A stretch of 64,000 nucleotides of DNA from Lachnospiraceae bacterium (GCA_014804645.1 JAAUZI010000077.1:1-64000); one strand, 5' to 3'. Shown: positions 1-10,455, counted from the stretch's first letter. Numbers and translations: made by a program. The notes: generated by a model from the sequence alone, not told the origin.

Positions 1-247
1 TATCATCAATGATGCAATGGGAGTATTCCAGCAGGTATATCCGAATACAGTCCGAATTGACTATGACAATTCACATACAAGAGAGATTGAGCAGGTGGAT
101 ATCAGCAGAATTGCCGAAAACAAATCATTTCCAGAATTAATCGGAGATTTTTACAGGCTGATGTATGGTTGTGAGATTACAGAAGAAGAAATGGATGTAA
201 TGAGGACAGCAGCAAGAGAGGCAGGTGTTATAAATGAAACCGATTAA
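1..247 (+). CDS. sbcD: Exonuclease SbcD, C-terminal fragment
   Basis: The window opens inside this gene; the frame is open from base 2 and ends at a TAA at 245-247. About 81 C-terminal residues are visible. They lack the metallophosphoesterase motifs, which lie upstream of the window, but the tail is followed directly by sbcC, whose start overlaps this stop by 14 bases. SbcD (Mre11 family) is the Mn-dependent nuclease subunit of the SbcCD complex that opens hairpins and trims DNA ends. The assignment rests mainly on the overlap with sbcC, the usual bacterial arrangement. Confidence 0.8.
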   Translation, partial: IINDAMGVFQQVYPNTVRIDYDNSHTREIEQVDISRIAENKSFPELIGDFYRLMYGCEITEEEMDVMRTAAREAGVINETD

Positions 248-3200
248 ACTGATTATTAGCGCAATTGGCCCCTATGCGGGGAAACTTCCGGAGATAGAGT
301 TTGATGCCTTTGAAGAAAAGGGGTTGTTTTTGATATCTGGAGACACTGGTGCGGGAAAAACTACGATATTTGATGCTATATGTTTTGCGTTATATGGAAC
401 GACCAGCGGAACATATAGGGATACAAAAAATTTAAGAAGTGAATACGCCAAGGATTCTGCTCAGAGCTATGTGGACTTTTATTTTTCACATCAGGGGCGT
501 GAATTTCACGTCTGGAGACAACCGTCTTATGAAAGGCAAAAACAACGTGGTTCCGGTATGATTTTAGAGAAGGAAAGGGCGACTCTTTATGAAGAGGGAC
601 AGGCACCGATAGAGGGATTGACTCAGGTTAATAATGCTGTAAAGGAACTGTTGCACATCGATGAGAAGCAGTTTAAACAGATTGTGATGATTGCGCAAGG
701 GGAATTCTGGGATTTATTGAATGCTAAAACGGACCAGAGAACAGAGATACTACGTACAATATTTTTAACGAACGGCTACAAAAATATAGAGTACAAATTG
801 AAAGATCGAATGGATGCAAGCTACAAGATTAAGGTAAGGGCTGAAAACAGTATTATTCAGCATTTTGAGGATGTGTCGGCGAATGAAGAAGATGAGCTTT
901 TTGATGAACTGGAGGATCTTAAGAGTAGGGCTGGACGATCCGGAAGTGCATGGAATTTAGAGGAAATTTTAGACGTAATAGAGCGCCTTGTTTTGTCAGA
1001 CAGACAAAGATTAAAGTGCATTAAAGCAGATTTAAAAAAGGCAGAGGCGGAACTAAAGAAGAACAATGAGGGACTTGCGCTGGCTAAAACCAATAACAGC
1101 TTTATCGAGAAAAGAGATAAACTTGAAAAGGAAAAAGAGGAGCTTGAGAAAAGAAAGACGGAAATTGATGGAATAATCCTGCTTTTGGGCAAACAAAAGA
1201 GGGCCACTCGTAATGTGAATCCGTCTTATGCTGCGTGGACTAAAAAATGTGAGGAGGTATCTTCGACCAAAGAGCAGATTAAAACAGCAGAATCAAATTT
1301 GGAGACGGCTGAGGCAGCTGTAAAGCAGGCTAAGGACGCACTTGACGGTGCCAAAAAGCAGGAACCGGAGGTTGACAAATTAAAGCAAACGATAAACAGG
1401 ATTGACGATGAGGAACAGAAATATCAGCAAAAGGAGGGTCTTGAAGAAAAGCTAAATGAACTTGGAGAACTCGATAAAAATATTAGCACGGAAGAAGCAG
1501 ATTTAAAAGAATATGAAAAATTTCTTAAGGAGAAGATAAAAGACCTTAATAAGACAGTTAAGGAATTAAAAGGTAAGCCGACTGAGTTGATCGAGGCAAA
1601 AAACGAGAGTGAAAAGCTAACGGAGCTTTTGGCGGATTTAGATGCAATAATAGACGATCAAATACCGGAAAGAGAAAAAAGGAAAAAGGCTCTTTCTAAA
1701 AAACAGAAAGCGTTTTTGGATACACGTGACAAATATGAAGAAGCGAGCGACAAGAGAGAAAAGGCTGAGCGCATTCTCGAAGATAGCAGAGCGGGTATTT
1801 TAGCGAAAAAACTTGTAGAAGGAGAGAAATGTCCGGTGTGCGGCTCCGTGCATCATCCGGAACCGGCTAAGATTAAAGAGACTTCCATTTCAGAAGATGA
1901 TTTCAAAAAACTTCAAGAAGAAGAGTCTGAGCTTCAAGAGGAAAAGAACAATGCAAATACTGAAGCAGAAAAAGCAAAGACCTCGCTGGAGGAATTCGAG
2001 GGGCAGCTTAGGATAACTATATTGGATTGCATTGAAAACCCGCTTCTGAACATGGATATGGAGGAAGAATCTCTCGAGGAACTTATCAAGGTAGTAAAGG
2101 AAGCAAAAACGCAGGTTGAGACGATGTCAAAGGAGAATATTAAAAAATGTAATTCCCTTGATAAGGATTGCAAGACACTTAAGAAGGCCGAAAAAGATCT
2201 CGAAACTGCACAGGGAGATGAAACAGAGAAGCTCAATTCGAAAAAACAAGAACTCGATGAAAACAAGCAAAAAATAAAGCAGGAACTGACGGAAACGAGA
2301 GCCACATTAAGGACGCTTGAGAAATTGAGTTTCCCGGATTGGGAAACGGCAAAAAAAGAAAGAAAACAAGCAGAGACGAAGAAAAATAAGATATTAGATG
2401 ACATCACAAAGGCAGAGGAGGAAAAGAAAAAGGCTGATAATAATGTTACCGCTGCTCGGTCAGAGCTAAAGACATTGAATGGCAGTCTGGAACAGCAGAA
2501 AAAAGATGAAGAAGCTTTAAGAAAGAAGTTGGATAAAGAAGTCAGTGTAAATGAATTCTCTTCTGTAGAGGAAATGCTAATATACGTTGTGAATGAAGAT
2601 GATATCTCATCATCGGACAAAGTAATTAATGAATATAATCAGGCTGTTGCAACTAATAAGAAACAGCTTTCAGATGCTAAGTCGGATGCAAAAGGAAAAA
2701 AGGTTATAGACATTCAAGCATTAAAGGTTACATGTGATGAGCAGAGCGCAAATGTAGATTTGCTCAGGAAGAAATGTAACAATAACGAAAACAGAATAAG
2801 TACAAATGAAGAGAAACAGAAGAGTATTCTTGACAGGAGAGAAGAATTAGAAAAAGCACGTAAAGAGAATGCGATCTGTCAGCGCCTTTATAATCTGGTC
2901 AAAGGCACAACTGGAAACGGAAAGATTACACTGGAGCAGTATATACAGGCTGCGGGATTCGACGGGATTATCGCTGCTGCAAATAGGCGGCTGTTGCCGA
3001 TGAGCGGCGGGCAGTATGAACTGTATCGTCAGGAGGATTCTCTTAGTAAGAAAAGTAATAATTTCCTTGACCTTGAAGTGTTAGATAATCGTACAGGACA
3101 CAGAAGACCTGTGGGAAATCTTTCTGGTGGAGAAAGCTTTAAAGCCTCACTGAGCCTTGCCTTGGGACTATCTGATACAGTGTCGTCTAATCTTGGCGGT

Positions 3201-3416
3201 GTGCAGATGGATGCACTCTTTGTGGATGAAGGTTTTGGAACGTTAGATCGGAAATCGATAGACAGTGCGATGGAAATTTTAATAAACTTGACCGGAAGTA
3301 ACAAGTTGGTGGGAATCATCAGCCATAGGGAGGAGCTTATGGAGAATATTCCACAGCAGATCAAGGTCAAGAAGACAAAAGACGGAAGTCAGATTACCGT
3401 TGAATGCGGCCTATAG
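234..3416 (+). CDS. sbcC: Exonuclease subunit SbcC (Rad50-like SMC ATPase)
   Basis: A 1060-residue protein with full SbcC architecture. The N-terminal ATPase half has Walker A GDTGAGKTT at residues 36-44 and the Q-loop region MIAQGEFWDLL. Two very long Lys/Glu-rich coiled-coil arms flank a zinc hook, CPVCGSVHHP, near residue 540. The C-terminal half has the signature SGGESFKASLSLALGLSD and Walker B DALFVDEGFGTLD. SbcC drives the SbcD nuclease in processing of hairpins, palindromes and blocked DNA ends. ATG at 234 overlaps the sbcD stop, so translation is probably coupled. Nothing essential is missing. Confidence 0.96.
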   Translation: MKPIKLIISAIGPYAGKLPEIEFDAFEEKGLFLISGDTGAGKTTIFDAICFALYGTTSGTYRDTKNLRSEYAKDSAQSYVDFYFSHQGREFHVWRQPSYERQKQRGSGMILEKERATLYEEGQAPIEGLTQVNNAVKELLHIDEKQFKQIVMIAQGEFWDLLNAKTDQRTEILRTIFLTNGYKNIEYKLKDRMDASYKIKVRAENSIIQHFEDVSANEEDELFDELEDLKSRAGRSGSAWNLEEILDVIERLVLSDRQRLKCIKADLKKAEAELKKNNEGLALAKTNNSFIEKRDKLEKEKEELEKRKTEIDGIILLLGKQKRATRNVNPSYAAWTKKCEEVSSTKEQIKTAESNLETAEAAVKQAKDALDGAKKQEPEVDKLKQTINRIDDEEQKYQQKEGLEEKLNELGELDKNISTEEADLKEYEKFLKEKIKDLNKTVKELKGKPTELIEAKNESEKLTELLADLDAIIDDQIPEREKRKKALSKKQKAFLDTRDKYEEASDKREKAERILEDSRAGILAKKLVEGEKCPVCGSVHHPEPAKIKETSISEDDFKKLQEEESELQEEKNNANTEAEKAKTSLEEFEGQLRITILDCIENPLLNMDMEEESLEELIKVVKEAKTQVETMSKENIKKCNSLDKDCKTLKKAEKDLETAQGDETEKLNSKKQELDENKQKIKQELTETRATLRTLEKLSFPDWETAKKERKQAETKKNKILDDITKAEEEKKKADNNVTAARSELKTLNGSLEQQKKDEEALRKKLDKEVSVNEFSSVEEMLIYVVNEDDISSSDKVINEYNQAVATNKKQLSDAKSDAKGKKVIDIQALKVTCDEQSANVDLLRKKCNNNENRISTNEEKQKSILDRREELEKARKENAICQRLYNLVKGTTGNGKITLEQYIQAAGFDGIIAAANRRLLPMSGGQYELYRQEDSLSKKSNNFLDLEVLDNRTGHRRPVGNLSGGESFKASLSLALGLSDTVSSNLGGVQMDALFVDEGFGTLDRKSIDSAMEILINLTGSNKLVGIISHREELMENIPQQIKVKKTKDGSQITVECGL

Positions 3417-3577
3417 TTTGCTTGAATATGAGACAGTGTATATATTAGTCTATTGCACTGAAAGCCAACTTGTTTTCAGCCTATAGGCAATCGTGAGAGT
3501 GTTTTCGAGGGTTTCAGCCACTTGTCGCCGCATAGCGCAACAAACCTACAAGGACTTTTTTCTAAAAGAAATTATTT

Positions 3578-4330
3578 TCAAATAACATGAGTGTCTCCTT
3601 TTTTAAGCCAGTAATCAGCCCACTTTGATTTGACTGTTTCATAGGTGCGGCGTGGGATGGGAACGAGGCGTTTTCCGTCCAACAGTATGTCTGACTTTGT
3701 AATTTCTGTTACATGGTAAGGGTTTACCACGAAGGAGGAACCGACGATAAGAAAGCCGTGCTGAGAAAGCAGCGGGGAGACGGCATTTTGGAATGTACCG
3801 TTAAAGGTTACGCCGTCTATCACAGTGTCGTCGATCAGGTAATAGCGGATGAAACGGTTCACTCGCTCCGCATAGCAGATATCGTGGACGGGAACTATAC
3901 GGGTGGAGCCGGGAGTTTTAATGGAAATGGTTTCTGTCAGGGAACGGTTCAGGCGGTTCATTGCTTTGTCCATACACTGGGAGAACTGATTGCTGTCAAT
4001 TGGTTTCAAGAGATAGTGCAGGGCATCCGTGCTGTAGGATTCCAAAGCAAAGTCAGGGGAGGAAGTCAGATAGATAATCAGACCGTCGTCACCTTGTTCC
4101 CGCAAGGCAGTGCCTAACTGTATACCGTTTATATCGGGCATAATAATGTCCAGAATGTAGATATGAAAGGCTTCGTGTGTGTCAATATAATCCAGCAGTT
4201 TCCCGCCGGAAGAAAAGCAGGAAATCGCAAAAGAAACAGAAGAGATCTTCTGCTGGTATTCTGCCAAAAGTTTTTGCGTTGTTTCGTGACTTGCTGTTTC
4301 ATCGTCACATAGGGCAACTCGAAACTGCAC
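3578..4330 (-). CDS. LytTR-family response regulator (orphan)
   Basis: A 250-residue two-domain regulator. Residues 1-120 are a receiver: acidic pair D9/D10 (ALCDDE), phospho-acceptor D61 (YILDIIMPDI) and a conserved Lys in LLKPIDS. Residues about 130-235 are a LytTR DNA-binding domain, with the typical segments DICYAERVNR and FLIVGSSFVVNPYHV. The start is GTG at 4330, chosen because AGGAGGGG lies about 6 bases upstream on the minus strand. LytTR regulators such as AgrA control peptide signalling, bacteriocins or surface functions. No sensor kinase lies next to it, so it is an orphan here; targets are unknown. Confidence 0.9.
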   Translation of the reverse strand: MQFRVALCDDETASHETTQKLLAEYQQKISSVSFAISCFSSGGKLLDYIDTHEAFHIYILDIIMPDINGIQLGTALREQGDDGLIIYLTSSPDFALESYSTDALHYLLKPIDSNQFSQCMDKAMNRLNRSLTETISIKTPGSTRIVPVHDICYAERVNRFIRYYLIDDTVIDGVTFNGTFQNAVSPLLSQHGFLIVGSSFVVNPYHVTEITKSDILLDGKRLVPIPRRTYETVKSKWADYWLKKGDTHVI

Positions 4331-4406
4331 TGCGCCCCCTCCTTTTTGCCAATTTTACAAAAAACGATACCAGATTTACAATTACGCCCCTAAAGGATAA
4401 ATAATA

Positions 4407-4433
4407 TGCTAAAATGTCGAAAACAGTTTAGCA
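4407..4433. repeat. Small inverted repeat between LytTR and chemoreceptor genes
   Basis: TGCTAAA at 4407-4413 is repeated in inverse orientation as TTTAGCA at 4427-4433, with a 13-base spacer. It sits between the divergent LytTR regulator gene and the chemoreceptor promoter. It could be a protein-binding site or a weak hairpin; nothing ties it to a particular regulator. Confidence 0.35.
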
Positions 4434-4525
4434 AAAATCGTGTTATGTGTCAATCAGAACGAAATTCGTATGCAAAGGCGGTAGCTGTAAATTTGCTTGC
4501 GCAGCAGAGGGAGAGTAAGAAACAT

Positions 4526-4554
4526 TTGACAGCGAAACAAGAAAGAAGTAGACT
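4526..4554 (+). promoter_or_regulatory. Sigma-A-like promoter of the chemoreceptor gene
   Basis: TTGACA at 4526-4531, a 17-base spacer, and TAGACT at 4549-4554. It lies 74 bases before the chosen start at 4628. No convincing sigma-28 box (TAAA-N15-CCGATA) was found here, although that is common for chemoreceptors. Confidence 0.5.
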
Positions 4555-4627
4555 TAAAAGAGATAGGTTTGGGTAGATCTAAAGGTTGATTTGACCGACA
4601 GATGAAAGGATGAGAGGGACAGGACAG

Positions 4628-6613
4628 ATGAGTAAGGCAGAAAAGAACAATTTTTGGGGAAGTATTAAGGGCAACATTATCTCCTATGTGGCGCTGTGTA
4701 CCGCGTTTATCATTGCGGTAACGGCTACGCTCAACAGCATAGTGATGAGAAATATGTTAATAACCAGCGGACACAACGCACTCACGGAGGAAGCGGAGAA
4801 TACCGGTAAACTGATCAACGAGTGGCTTGTTCGGCAGGCGTACATTGTCGATACGATGAAAAGCGGACTTGAGACGATGGATCGGGATGATATGGGAGCT
4901 GTCATGGATTATCTGGAGGTCAATCTTTCTCAGAATCCGGACGCCCTGATGTACTATTGCTGCCTGGGCTTTGATGGAGGGGTCTTTCCGGCGGATCATT
5001 CCTCTCTGGACCTTGACCCCACAACGAGGGGCTGGTGGATCGATGCGGTAGGGACCGGCGGTTTGATCTATACAGAGCCTTACACGGATTTTGCCACGGG
5101 ACAGATGATCGTCTCCATAGCGGAACCCTTCACCTTGGACGGCGAGCAGGCGGTGGTTCTTGCGGACATCACCATCGACAGCCTGATTGAGATGGTGCAT
5201 GGCATGGGAGAGGATGAGAGTGTGCAGACCTTTCTGCTGGCCGGGGATAACAGTGTGATTACCCATGAAAACAAGGAATATCTGCCCAAGGAAGAGGGAA
5301 ATACGATTTTGTCGGAGGTGCTTTCCATTGATCTTGACAGGGCGGATGTGTCTGTCTTCCGGGATTATGACGGCGTATCCAAATATTATGTTGTGCGGGA
5401 AATAGAGACGACGGGCTGGCAGATCGGAATCACACAGCCGGTTTCTGTGATCAGCCGTGAGGTCAGGAATAGTCTGATGTTTCCGCTGGCGGTGGATATT
5501 ATCCTCTTGGCCGTGTTCATTATTCTGTTAAATATCGTGGTAAGCCGTCTCTTGAAACCGATGGCGGAAATGAAGTCATTCATTAAGAATAAAGTGATTG
5601 GGGCGAAGAACTGTGTAACGGAGAAAAATGAGGTCAGAGAAATCAGCTATCTCATTAGGGAGCTGGAGAGCAGGGTGATTTCGACTATACAGAAAACGCA
5701 GCAGGAGGCCGGACTCATCCGGGCTATGATCTCAGAGACGGACAGTCATGTGTCGGATATGAACGGCAACATTGTGGAGATCAGCGCGACCATGGAGGAA
5801 ACCGGGGCGAGCGTGACCTCGCAGACGGCCAGCATCAGTGAGATCGACGAGAATTGCCAGGATGTGGCAAAAGCCATGGATGAGCTGGTCAGGAGCACAC
5901 GGACTATCACCGAGCGGGCACACGAGATCATTGTGAGAGTGGAGCAGACGGTTCCCGAGCTGCTCGACGATAAGAAAAATGCCATTGAAATCACGATGGA
6001 CAGCAAGAGAAACCTTGAGAGTGCCATTGAGGAGACAAAGGAAATCGGAAAGATCGTGGAGGTGTCCGAGGCCATCAGCGCTATCGCGGAGCAGACGAAT
6101 CTATTGGCGCTCAACGCTTCCATAGAAGCGGCAAGGGCAGGGGAAGCCGGAAAGGGCTTTGCCGTGGTGGCGGATGAGATCAATAAGTTGAGCACTACCA
6201 CCGGGGATGAGATTGAGAAAGTAAACGCACTGGTTGGGAAGGTCATGGAAAGTGTGAACAAGCTTTCCAACGCAAGCAACAGGATCATTACCTTTTTGGA
6301 TGAGATCGTACTCAAAGACTACGACAAGCTGGAAGCGCTTGCGGGCAGTTATAAGGAAGATGCGGACTATTATGTGGAGATCAGCAATGTGCTGGGAACA
6401 CATATTGGGGACTTGAACGCATCCATTGCCAACATCAATCAGATTATTGAGACGATTGACGTCTCGCAAAAGGAGCTGGACGGGGCCGTTCAGTCGGTCA
6501 ATGAAAACCTGCAGAAGATCACGAACGCCAGCGAGAATGTCTCCGCGGAGACCAAGGACGTCATGAAAAGCGTTACATCCCTGCAGGAGACCATGGGGCA
6601 GTTTAACTTGTAA
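4628..6613 (+). CDS. Methyl-accepting chemotaxis protein with Cache sensor
   Basis: A 661-residue transmembrane chemoreceptor. TM1 is near residues 14-38; the extracellular segment of about 250 residues has dCache features ([31 protein letters not shown]), typical of small-molecule sensors. TM2 ([20 protein letters not shown]) is followed by a short linker and a long cytoplasmic coiled coil carrying the signalling hairpin, [19 protein letters not shown]. It should signal to CheA through CheW at the membrane; the ligand cannot be read. An ATG also occurs at 4610, but an AAAGG abuts it directly, whereas 4628 has GAGAGGGA at a normal distance. It fits the flagellar genes at the far end of the window. 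Confidence 0.93.
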   Translation: MSKAEKNNFWGSIKGNIISYVALCTAFIIAVTATLNSIVMRNMLITSGHNALTEEAENTGKLINEWLVRQAYIVDTMKSGLETMDRDDMGAVMDYLEVNLSQNPDALMYYCCLGFDGGVFPADHSSLDLDPTTRGWWIDAVGTGGLIYTEPYTDFATGQMIVSIAEPFTLDGEQAVVLADITIDSLIEMVHGMGEDESVQTFLLAGDNSVITHENKEYLPKEEGNTILSEVLSIDLDRADVSVFRDYDGVSKYYVVREIETTGWQIGITQPVSVISREVRNSLMFPLAVDIILLAVFIILLNIVVSRLLKPMAEMKSFIKNKVIGAKNCVTEKNEVREISYLIRELESRVISTIQKTQQEAGLIRAMISETDSHVSDMNGNIVEISATMEETGASVTSQTASISEIDENCQDVAKAMDELVRSTRTITERAHEIIVRVEQTVPELLDDKKNAIEITMDSKRNLESAIEETKEIGKIVEVSEAISAIAEQTNLLALNASIEAARAGEAGKGFAVVADEINKLSTTTGDEIEKVNALVGKVMESVNKLSNASNRIITFLDEIVLKDYDKLEALAGSYKEDADYYVEISNVLGTHIGDLNASIANINQIIETIDVSQKELDGAVQSVNENLQKITNASENVSAETKDVMKSVTSLQETMGQFNL

Positions 6614-6647
6614 CAGTAAATCTCCCAGGGTTCAGGAGGTGTACCCA

Positions 6648-7406
6648 TTGAGCAATCTTCACATGATGAAAAATCCCTGGGCGGTGGTGAAAACCACCGT
6701 CCAGTGCCAACATTGCAGCAACGTGTATCCTGCCCGGAAAATCAACTGTTTCGATATCCGCCTTTGGCCGGAGGGCAGAGAGGTGCTGGATCAGGGTGAA
6801 TTTTTTCATCCCGTCTGTCCCCAGTGTGGGGCGCAGGCGGAGATTTCATACCCCAGCCGCTATATTGACAGGGAACTGGGAATTGCGGCCGTGCTGACGC
6901 CGGGCATCGAGAATCAGGATACCGACGAACTTTTGACGCGCATGAACCGCAATCTGGAAGGGCTTGCGCCGGGCGGCATGGAACACCGGGCCGTGGGCAA
7001 TTTTTATGCAATGGCGGAGCAGCTGCGCATCCATCGGCACAATTTGAACGATAAGGCTGTACAGCTTTTGAAACCGCTTATCATCGGCAATCTGCAATCC
7101 CAGGGATTTGAGGTGTGGAACGGTTTCTTCATGGGCCTGCTGCACCCGGAAGGGGCGGAGCAGCTGGAGAGCACCATGTATGTATCTACACAGCAAAATG
7201 AGGACACGGTGTACACCGAGGACGTCTATCAGTTCGACATCTATCTCACAAATGGAGACATTATTCCCCAGGGTATCAATGACACCGCCTATCAAATCGT
7301 CATGAACATTCTGAAAAGCAAAGGGCTGGAGGAGGATGACGGCGAGTTCCATCTCTATGACTTGTCATGGGCGATCGACGTTCATAACAGCCTGAGGCAG
7401 AATTGA
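6648..7406 (+). CDS. CpXC-domain protein
   Basis: About 252 residues. The N-terminus carries two Cys pairs, CQHC and CPQCG, separated by roughly 45 residues, which matches the CpXC domain, a zinc-ribbon-like domain of unknown role found mainly in Firmicutes. The rest has no recognised domain. The TTG at 6648 is preferred because AGGAGG lies 8 bases upstream at 6634-6639; ATG codons at 6663 and 6666 are alternatives. The stop is only 13 bases before the downstream TPR gene, so the two are probably co-transcribed. Intracellular by sequence (no signal peptide). Confidence 0.75.
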   Translation: MSNLHMMKNPWAVVKTTVQCQHCSNVYPARKINCFDIRLWPEGREVLDQGEFFHPVCPQCGAQAEISYPSRYIDRELGIAAVLTPGIENQDTDELLTRMNRNLEGLAPGGMEHRAVGNFYAMAEQLRIHRHNLNDKAVQLLKPLIIGNLQSQGFEVWNGFFMGLLHPEGAEQLESTMYVSTQQNEDTVYTEDVYQFDIYLTNGDIIPQGINDTAYQIVMNILKSKGLEEDDGEFHLYDLSWAIDVHNSLRQN

Positions 7407-7419
7407 GGGGGCGGAATAG

Positions 7420-8970
7420 ATGAAATCAGACATTGTGAAAAAAGCGGAACAGCTGTATCATTCTGGAAATGTGCAGGAGGCGCTCCGATACTATGCCACC
7501 TGTCTGTGGCGCGGCGAGGAACAAAGCACAGAGCTTTTGGCCGCATGGCTTGGAGATAAGGACCTGGCAGCGAAGGCCGGGGAACATGCGGTGTGCACCT
7601 TTATCGCCTCTGTTCTGTTTGCCATTGACCGATGTGAGGAGCCGCTGCGCACACAGCTGTGGACGCTCTGCGAGAATACCTTTGACCGCATGGAACAGTG
7701 TGGGGACAGGCAGGATACCACGGACAGATTTGTGGCGGAATGCAATCTGTACCGTCATCAAAAGAAACCGGAAAAGGCTCTGGAGATAGTCTTAAAGGGG
7801 CTTGCCAGGGGCGTCACCGTTTCAAGGTACACCTTTGCTGGGCTGACCTACCTCGATTTGGAGCAGGAGGAGGAAGCGGAAAGATATATCGCATTGGGGT
7901 ATCAGGCCGATCCGTCCAATGCCGCCGCCTACAACGATCTGGGCGATTACTATTTTAACAGGAGACGCTGGCAGAAGGCGGGCGAGTGCTATTACAAGGT
8001 GTTGGAGACAGGGGATTACAGCGACTGCACCTGGGCGGAGCCTTCGTGGATTTTCTGCTGTTTTATGGCGGACGCCGATCCCTATGAGCTGGAGCGGCTT
8101 GCGATGTGCGCGGCTGTGGACGTTAATAATGACCGGGCGCAGAGACTTTGTCGGATGGCGGCAATGGAGCGGCTGACGCCCAATGTGGATTATCTGGATT
8201 ATAGCAGGGAGAGTATTATCAATGCTGTGCGCAGCATACGCGAGAGCAATAATGTGTCGGGCGTTGTCAGCTGCGGCGTCTCCTGCCAGGAGTCCGCAAG
8301 CAGCATCAATGCGGTACACCTGGGGCTGGAGCAGATATATGGGAAACCTGCCTCCTTCGTCCTGTCCTCCGCCAAGGCGCAGAACCCGCCGCTGGACGAG
8401 ACTCTTGACGAGGAGGGGATTGTACTGTGGAACTATCAGGATATCAACGCTCCAATCGCAGTTGTCCCCAGACCGTCGGATTATGTGAGCGGCCTGGTGG
8501 GAGAGCTGGCGGAGACAGATTTCTCTCTGGAAACCTGGTATGAAAACGCTGCGGAATATGCCGCAAAGCTTTCCGCACAGCAGTGCAGCGAACTGTACGG
8601 CGTCATGGTCCATCCGCCCAGACAGAAAAACAATGAGATATTTGCCGAGGACTGGCTGTACCAGGTTCAGTTTGCGGCGGTATGCATTCTGGCGCGGGTA
8701 TCGCTCCATGAACTTGACAAAATCTGCAAGGGACAGCTTGACTGGCCGATCATCCCCGCGTTTACCCTCGCCGCATGGCTTGCCTCGCGGGATTCCTCCC
8801 ATGTGCAGTGGGCGGAGAATCTTTTGAATATCGTGCAAAGCCGCATTTCACGGAGCAACTACTGCTTTTTTGAGTATGCGTACACCTGCGCGGCTTACCT
8901 GCTGCCTGGTAAGGAGGAAGAGTATTACACGAGGCTGTGGCAGTGGCGGCAGTCGCTGCGGGAGAGCTGA
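7420..8970 (+). CDS. TPR-repeat protein, function unknown
   Basis: A 516-residue soluble protein whose first half is made of tetratricopeptide-like helical pairs, for example KAEQLYHSGNVQEALRYY at residues 6-23, then helical pairs around residues 110-190 including AAAYNDLGDYYFNRRRWQKA. The second half is not recognised. ATG at 7420 follows a GGAGGGGGC-type ribosome binding site. It sits tightly behind the CpXC gene and ends 4 bases before the Wadjet promoter. Whether the CpXC/TPR pair is tied to Wadjet or is just a neighbour cannot be told from sequence. Confidence 0.7.
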   Translation: MKSDIVKKAEQLYHSGNVQEALRYYATCLWRGEEQSTELLAAWLGDKDLAAKAGEHAVCTFIASVLFAIDRCEEPLRTQLWTLCENTFDRMEQCGDRQDTTDRFVAECNLYRHQKKPEKALEIVLKGLARGVTVSRYTFAGLTYLDLEQEEEAERYIALGYQADPSNAAAYNDLGDYYFNRRRWQKAGECYYKVLETGDYSDCTWAEPSWIFCCFMADADPYELERLAMCAAVDVNNDRAQRLCRMAAMERLTPNVDYLDYSRESIINAVRSIRESNNVSGVVSCGVSCQESASSINAVHLGLEQIYGKPASFVLSSAKAQNPPLDETLDEEGIVLWNYQDINAPIAVVPRPSDYVSGLVGELAETDFSLETWYENAAEYAAKLSAQQCSELYGVMVHPPRQKNNEIFAEDWLYQVQFAAVCILARVSLHELDKICKGQLDWPIIPAFTLAAWLASRDSSHVQWAENLLNIVQSRISRSNYCFFEYAYTCAAYLLPGKEEEYYTRLWQWRQSLRES

Positions 8971-8973
8971 ATC

Positions 8974-9002
8974 TTGCAGTTGTAATATATATGTGTTATA
9001 AT
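8974..9002 (+). promoter_or_regulatory. Promoter of the Wadjet operon
   Basis: TTGCAG at 8974-8979, 17-base spacer, perfect TATAAT at 8997-9002. It starts 4 bases after the TPR stop codon and 49 bases before the jetA start, so the Wadjet operon has its own strong promoter rather than depending only on read-through. Confidence 0.7.
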
Positions 9003-9050
9003 GTCAAAGATAGTGTGGAAAATACGGATTACTATACAGAGGAGACTGGC

Positions 9051-10436
9051 ATGAAACGCTTATTTGACATTCTGCCAGCGGATTTTTTTAAGCCGCTGAC
9101 AAGTAAATACCGCCAGGAATATGCGGACTGTATCATGCGGCTTTTCAATGCGTTTAAGCCTGAAATTTCTTACGGAGTAAACCGCGAGATCGTGGTGAAG
9201 GAACTGACGGACTACTTTGAAGCTGATGACGCGGAGATGAGTTTTGATGATGAGACCTTTGTGTCCGATGCCAGAGAGAAGGCAAACGGCGTCATTGCCA
9301 TGCTGAAAAAGTGTGGCTGGATAGAGTATGAGCAGGAGACGAACCACCAGATAAATGTAGTTCTGTGCGAGTACGCAGTACCCATTATAGAGAGTATGAA
9401 TCGCATTATTCGTGAGGAGGAAACGGAGTACCAGGGCATCATCTCTCAGATTCATGCCAGTCTGCAGAATGAGGAATTGTACGGAAAACCCTACGAATTG
9501 ATCATACGGGGCGTACAGGAGAACACGGATCGTCTGTTGTCAGAACTGAAAAAATTAAACGCCAGCATTAAGCGGCATATGGATAAACAGACCAACGATA
9601 TGGACGCAGATGAAATTCTGAATCATTTCTTTGAGTATCACAAAAATATCGGCTCGAAAGCATATCTGCGTATGAAAACCAGTGAAAATATTTCCTATTT
9701 CAGGACTGCCATCATTGAGCGAATCGAGCGGATCATGGAGTCGGCCACCATCATGGAACGGGCGGTGGCCGGCTATATGGAGGTGGAGGAGACGGAGGAT
9801 GCGGACTTGGCCTATGACCAGGTGATTGCCATGCTTATGGATATCAAATCCGCCTTTTACCGTCTGGACGACATTATTGATGAGATCGATCGAAAACATG
9901 CCCGGTACATGCGCAGCGCAGTCATGCGGGCCAGATTCCTGCTGGCCACGGGCAATAATCTGGAGGGCAAGCTTTCCAAAATTCTGGATTTGTATGTCAA
10001 ACAGATAAACGGGGAGGGGGAAGGCGTTGAGGAGACTTATCGGGAACTGTTTTCTCTGTATCCCCAGAACTACCTGTCCCCGGAATCTCTGCAGACCATA
10101 CCTGTCACCAAAAAGGTAGGCGCTATCAGCGCCTTTTCCGAGGGCTCGGGGATGAGTGAAGAGGAGCGTCTGTTGTACAAGGAGGCCCTCAGGGTTAGAA
10201 ACCGGAGTCGGTTTTCGAGGAAAAATATCAATGAATATGTGACAAATCTTCTGGGAGAGCGAGACTTGCTGCCAGTGACAGAGGTGCCGGTGGAGTGCGC
10301 CAGAGATCTGATTCGCATTATCTATATCAGTATCTATGCGGGAAACCGTTCCAACAACTATACTATCAGAAGAAACGGGCAGCGGGTGGAGATGAACGGG
10401 TATTCGCTGCCTTATTTTGATATTTTGAAAGCATAA
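9051..10436 (+). CDS. jetA: Wadjet system protein JetA (DUF5716-like, kleisin role)
   Basis: A 461-residue, largely alpha-helical protein beginning MKRLFDILPADFF, recognised as the JetA type found in Firmicute Wadjet systems with DUF5716-like JetA. JetA acts as the kleisin-like subunit joining the SMC-like JetC heads. The frame is open upstream to 8937, but the ATG at 9051, preceded by GAGGAGA, starts right after the promoter. It is the first gene of jetABCD. The assignment is firm because the next three genes show the expected JetB, JetC and JetD features; the subtype label (type II, from memory) is less certain. Confidence 0.85.
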   Translation: MKRLFDILPADFFKPLTSKYRQEYADCIMRLFNAFKPEISYGVNREIVVKELTDYFEADDAEMSFDDETFVSDAREKANGVIAMLKKCGWIEYEQETNHQINVVLCEYAVPIIESMNRIIREEETEYQGIISQIHASLQNEELYGKPYELIIRGVQENTDRLLSELKKLNASIKRHMDKQTNDMDADEILNHFFEYHKNIGSKAYLRMKTSENISYFRTAIIERIERIMESATIMERAVAGYMEVEETEDADLAYDQVIAMLMDIKSAFYRLDDIIDEIDRKHARYMRSAVMRARFLLATGNNLEGKLSKILDLYVKQINGEGEGVEETYRELFSLYPQNYLSPESLQTIPVTKKVGAISAFSEGSGMSEEERLLYKEALRVRNRSRFSRKNINEYVTNLLGERDLLPVTEVPVECARDLIRIIYISIYAGNRSNNYTIRRNGQRVEMNGYSLPYFDILKA

Positions 10437-10455
10437 ATACAGGAGGAGACGCCTG

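Noticed and set aside
4610-4627. Upstream ATG for the chemoreceptor
   Set aside because: The purine tract abuts the ATG with no spacing, and the six extra residues are unlike a normal start before the TM1 segment.
7822-8838. 338-codon open frame on the minus strand
   Set aside because: Opposite the TPR gene, low-complexity His/Arg/Leu-rich translation typical of a shadow frame.
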